Shown here piece after piece: positions 62,929 to 64,000 of a stretch of DNA of 64,000 nt. Location of the stretch: contig NC_088302.1 of NCBI RefSeq assembly GCF_032854445.1, positions 26,501,080 to 26,565,079 of the forward strand. The letters run 5' to 3'. Positions within the stretch are counted from its first letter, which is position 1. Each line of letters begins with the position of its first letter. The position numbers and the translations under genes were made by a program. Origin of the DNA: Liolophura sinensis. Its lineage: Eukaryota; Mollusca; Polyplacophora; Chitonida; Chitonidae. The notes below the pieces were generated by a model. The model was given only the letters and a program-made list of their open reading frames with translations. It was not told the origin of the DNA and did no database searches.

Positions 62929-64000
62929 AACTTTAGGTCAGAATTCTAATTGTTGAATGTATATACAAACTTATCATTCCATCATTTGGGTTACAAAATG
63001 ACTTTGCTTGACGGTGTAGAAAAAATGATCTTGCATACAAAACACACAACTTTGGATCTCGAAGTTTTTAAAAATGGCAAATAAATACTTCTAATATTTT
63101 GTATTCTCCACCAAGAATAAGCTAATAACCAGGAATTTCTACTGTATGGGTTGACTAGCGAAATATATCGACTGTCTTCTAATGTAAAAACGTATGAAAA
63201 CTGATTCTTATAAGATATATTAAACACCATAAAAAACACAATTAAATACCATGAAAATGTAAACGTGTACTGGCAAGTGGGTCGAAATCGTGTGAAACAT
63301 TTTACGATGCTTGATGAGGCCTCTACCTCTTAAGTGTACATTCCGTTATCGTGTTTGCTAAAAATGGTAAAATTTTCTTGTATCTTCTTACCATGACGTG
63401 TAATGTAATTTTGTTTCGCCGTAAACCTCATCTAAGCGAATTTTAGCGAATCAATAGCAACGCTTTTGTCGAAATACTGAAAGAGACTAAAGCTATCGCT
63501 ACTTGCAGGTTGCCGTGTAGAAAGACCATTAAACTGAACAGCAGTTGCACAAAACGCCGACAAGATTTAAATATCAAGGTACGGCTCATGATCAAGACAT
63601 TACTTAACAGATAAATAAAGTTTGAATTGTTGCATAAACTGCATGGAAAGATTGGGCGGCCAAGTGTTTGAGCACGCGGCGAAAAGCTAAAATCGAACAA
63701 TGATTAAGAATGCCGTTTGTATTTACAGTCAGATTTTCAACTAATATTAAATTTATTTCTAAGCTGATAACAACAAGACATAAGAAACTTACATTTATTT
63801 TTTGGAAATAAATTTTTCTTATATCTGCCGGTTTTTACAACATTTCACGAATGTCTCAGTTGTTTTGATATCGCGATCTATATGCCAATTAAAGTGCAGT
63901 CGTGTCTGAAGCTTGAAGCTTGTTGCCATTTCGCATCACTTCACACACAGCACATGTCCCAAGTGGTCCCGTTATCATGCTCATTATATGAGCTTTCCAT
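62929..64000. other. AT-rich end of window
   Basis: No gene or repeat recognised. Confidence 0.6.

Overview
The window is eukaryotic genomic DNA from an animal, most likely a mollusc or other lophotrochozoan. It is AT-rich and gene-poor. Its two recognisable genes are split by GT-AG introns, and it is littered with one family of tRNA-derived SINEs ending in AAAT repeats, a type I associate with molluscs. No intact autonomous transposon, bacterial-style operon, rRNA gene or functional tRNA gene was seen. The species call is an inference from repeat style and gene type, not from a database match.

Both genes lie on the minus strand, head to tail, and encode nicotinic acetylcholine receptor (nAChR) subunits of the Cys-loop ligand-gated ion channel family. 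The upstream gene (54317 down to 27748; six exons, 531 aa) is an alpha-type subunit with vicinal cysteines in loop C. The downstream gene (9806 down to 1154; six exons, 558 aa) is a non-alpha subunit that lacks the vicinal cysteines and several aromatic ligand-contact residues. The two share all five intron positions and phases (1, 0, 0, 2, 1). Exons 3 and 4 are exactly 45 and 110 bp in both, so the genes are best read as products of an old tandem duplication. Both keep the features of a cation-selective pore in M2. They could co-assemble, the alpha chain giving the principal ligand face and the non-alpha chain acting as accessory subunit, but that is inference.

Layout: 1-1153, 3' flank of the non-alpha gene; 1154-9806, non-alpha gene, with a pyrimidine-rich minisatellite filling most of intron 5, two SINEs, and a 60-bp tandem repeat in intron 1; 9807-27747, intergenic DNA with SINEs, a 33-bp tandem repeat, a large inverted repeat (about 21125-22020) and a few unexplained open segments; 27748-54317, alpha gene, with a 12.3-kb intron 5 and an 8.7-kb intron 2 that carries about 3.8 kb of minisatellites; 54318-64000, upstream flank with scattered repeats only.

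Points of most interest are the alpha/non-alpha tandem pair with a degraded agonist site in one partner, the minisatellite load of the introns, SINE copies with clear target-site duplications, the long inverted repeat, and a TATA-type core promoter candidate at 27576 pointing antisense into the last exon of the alpha gene. I found no convincing previously undescribed biological system.
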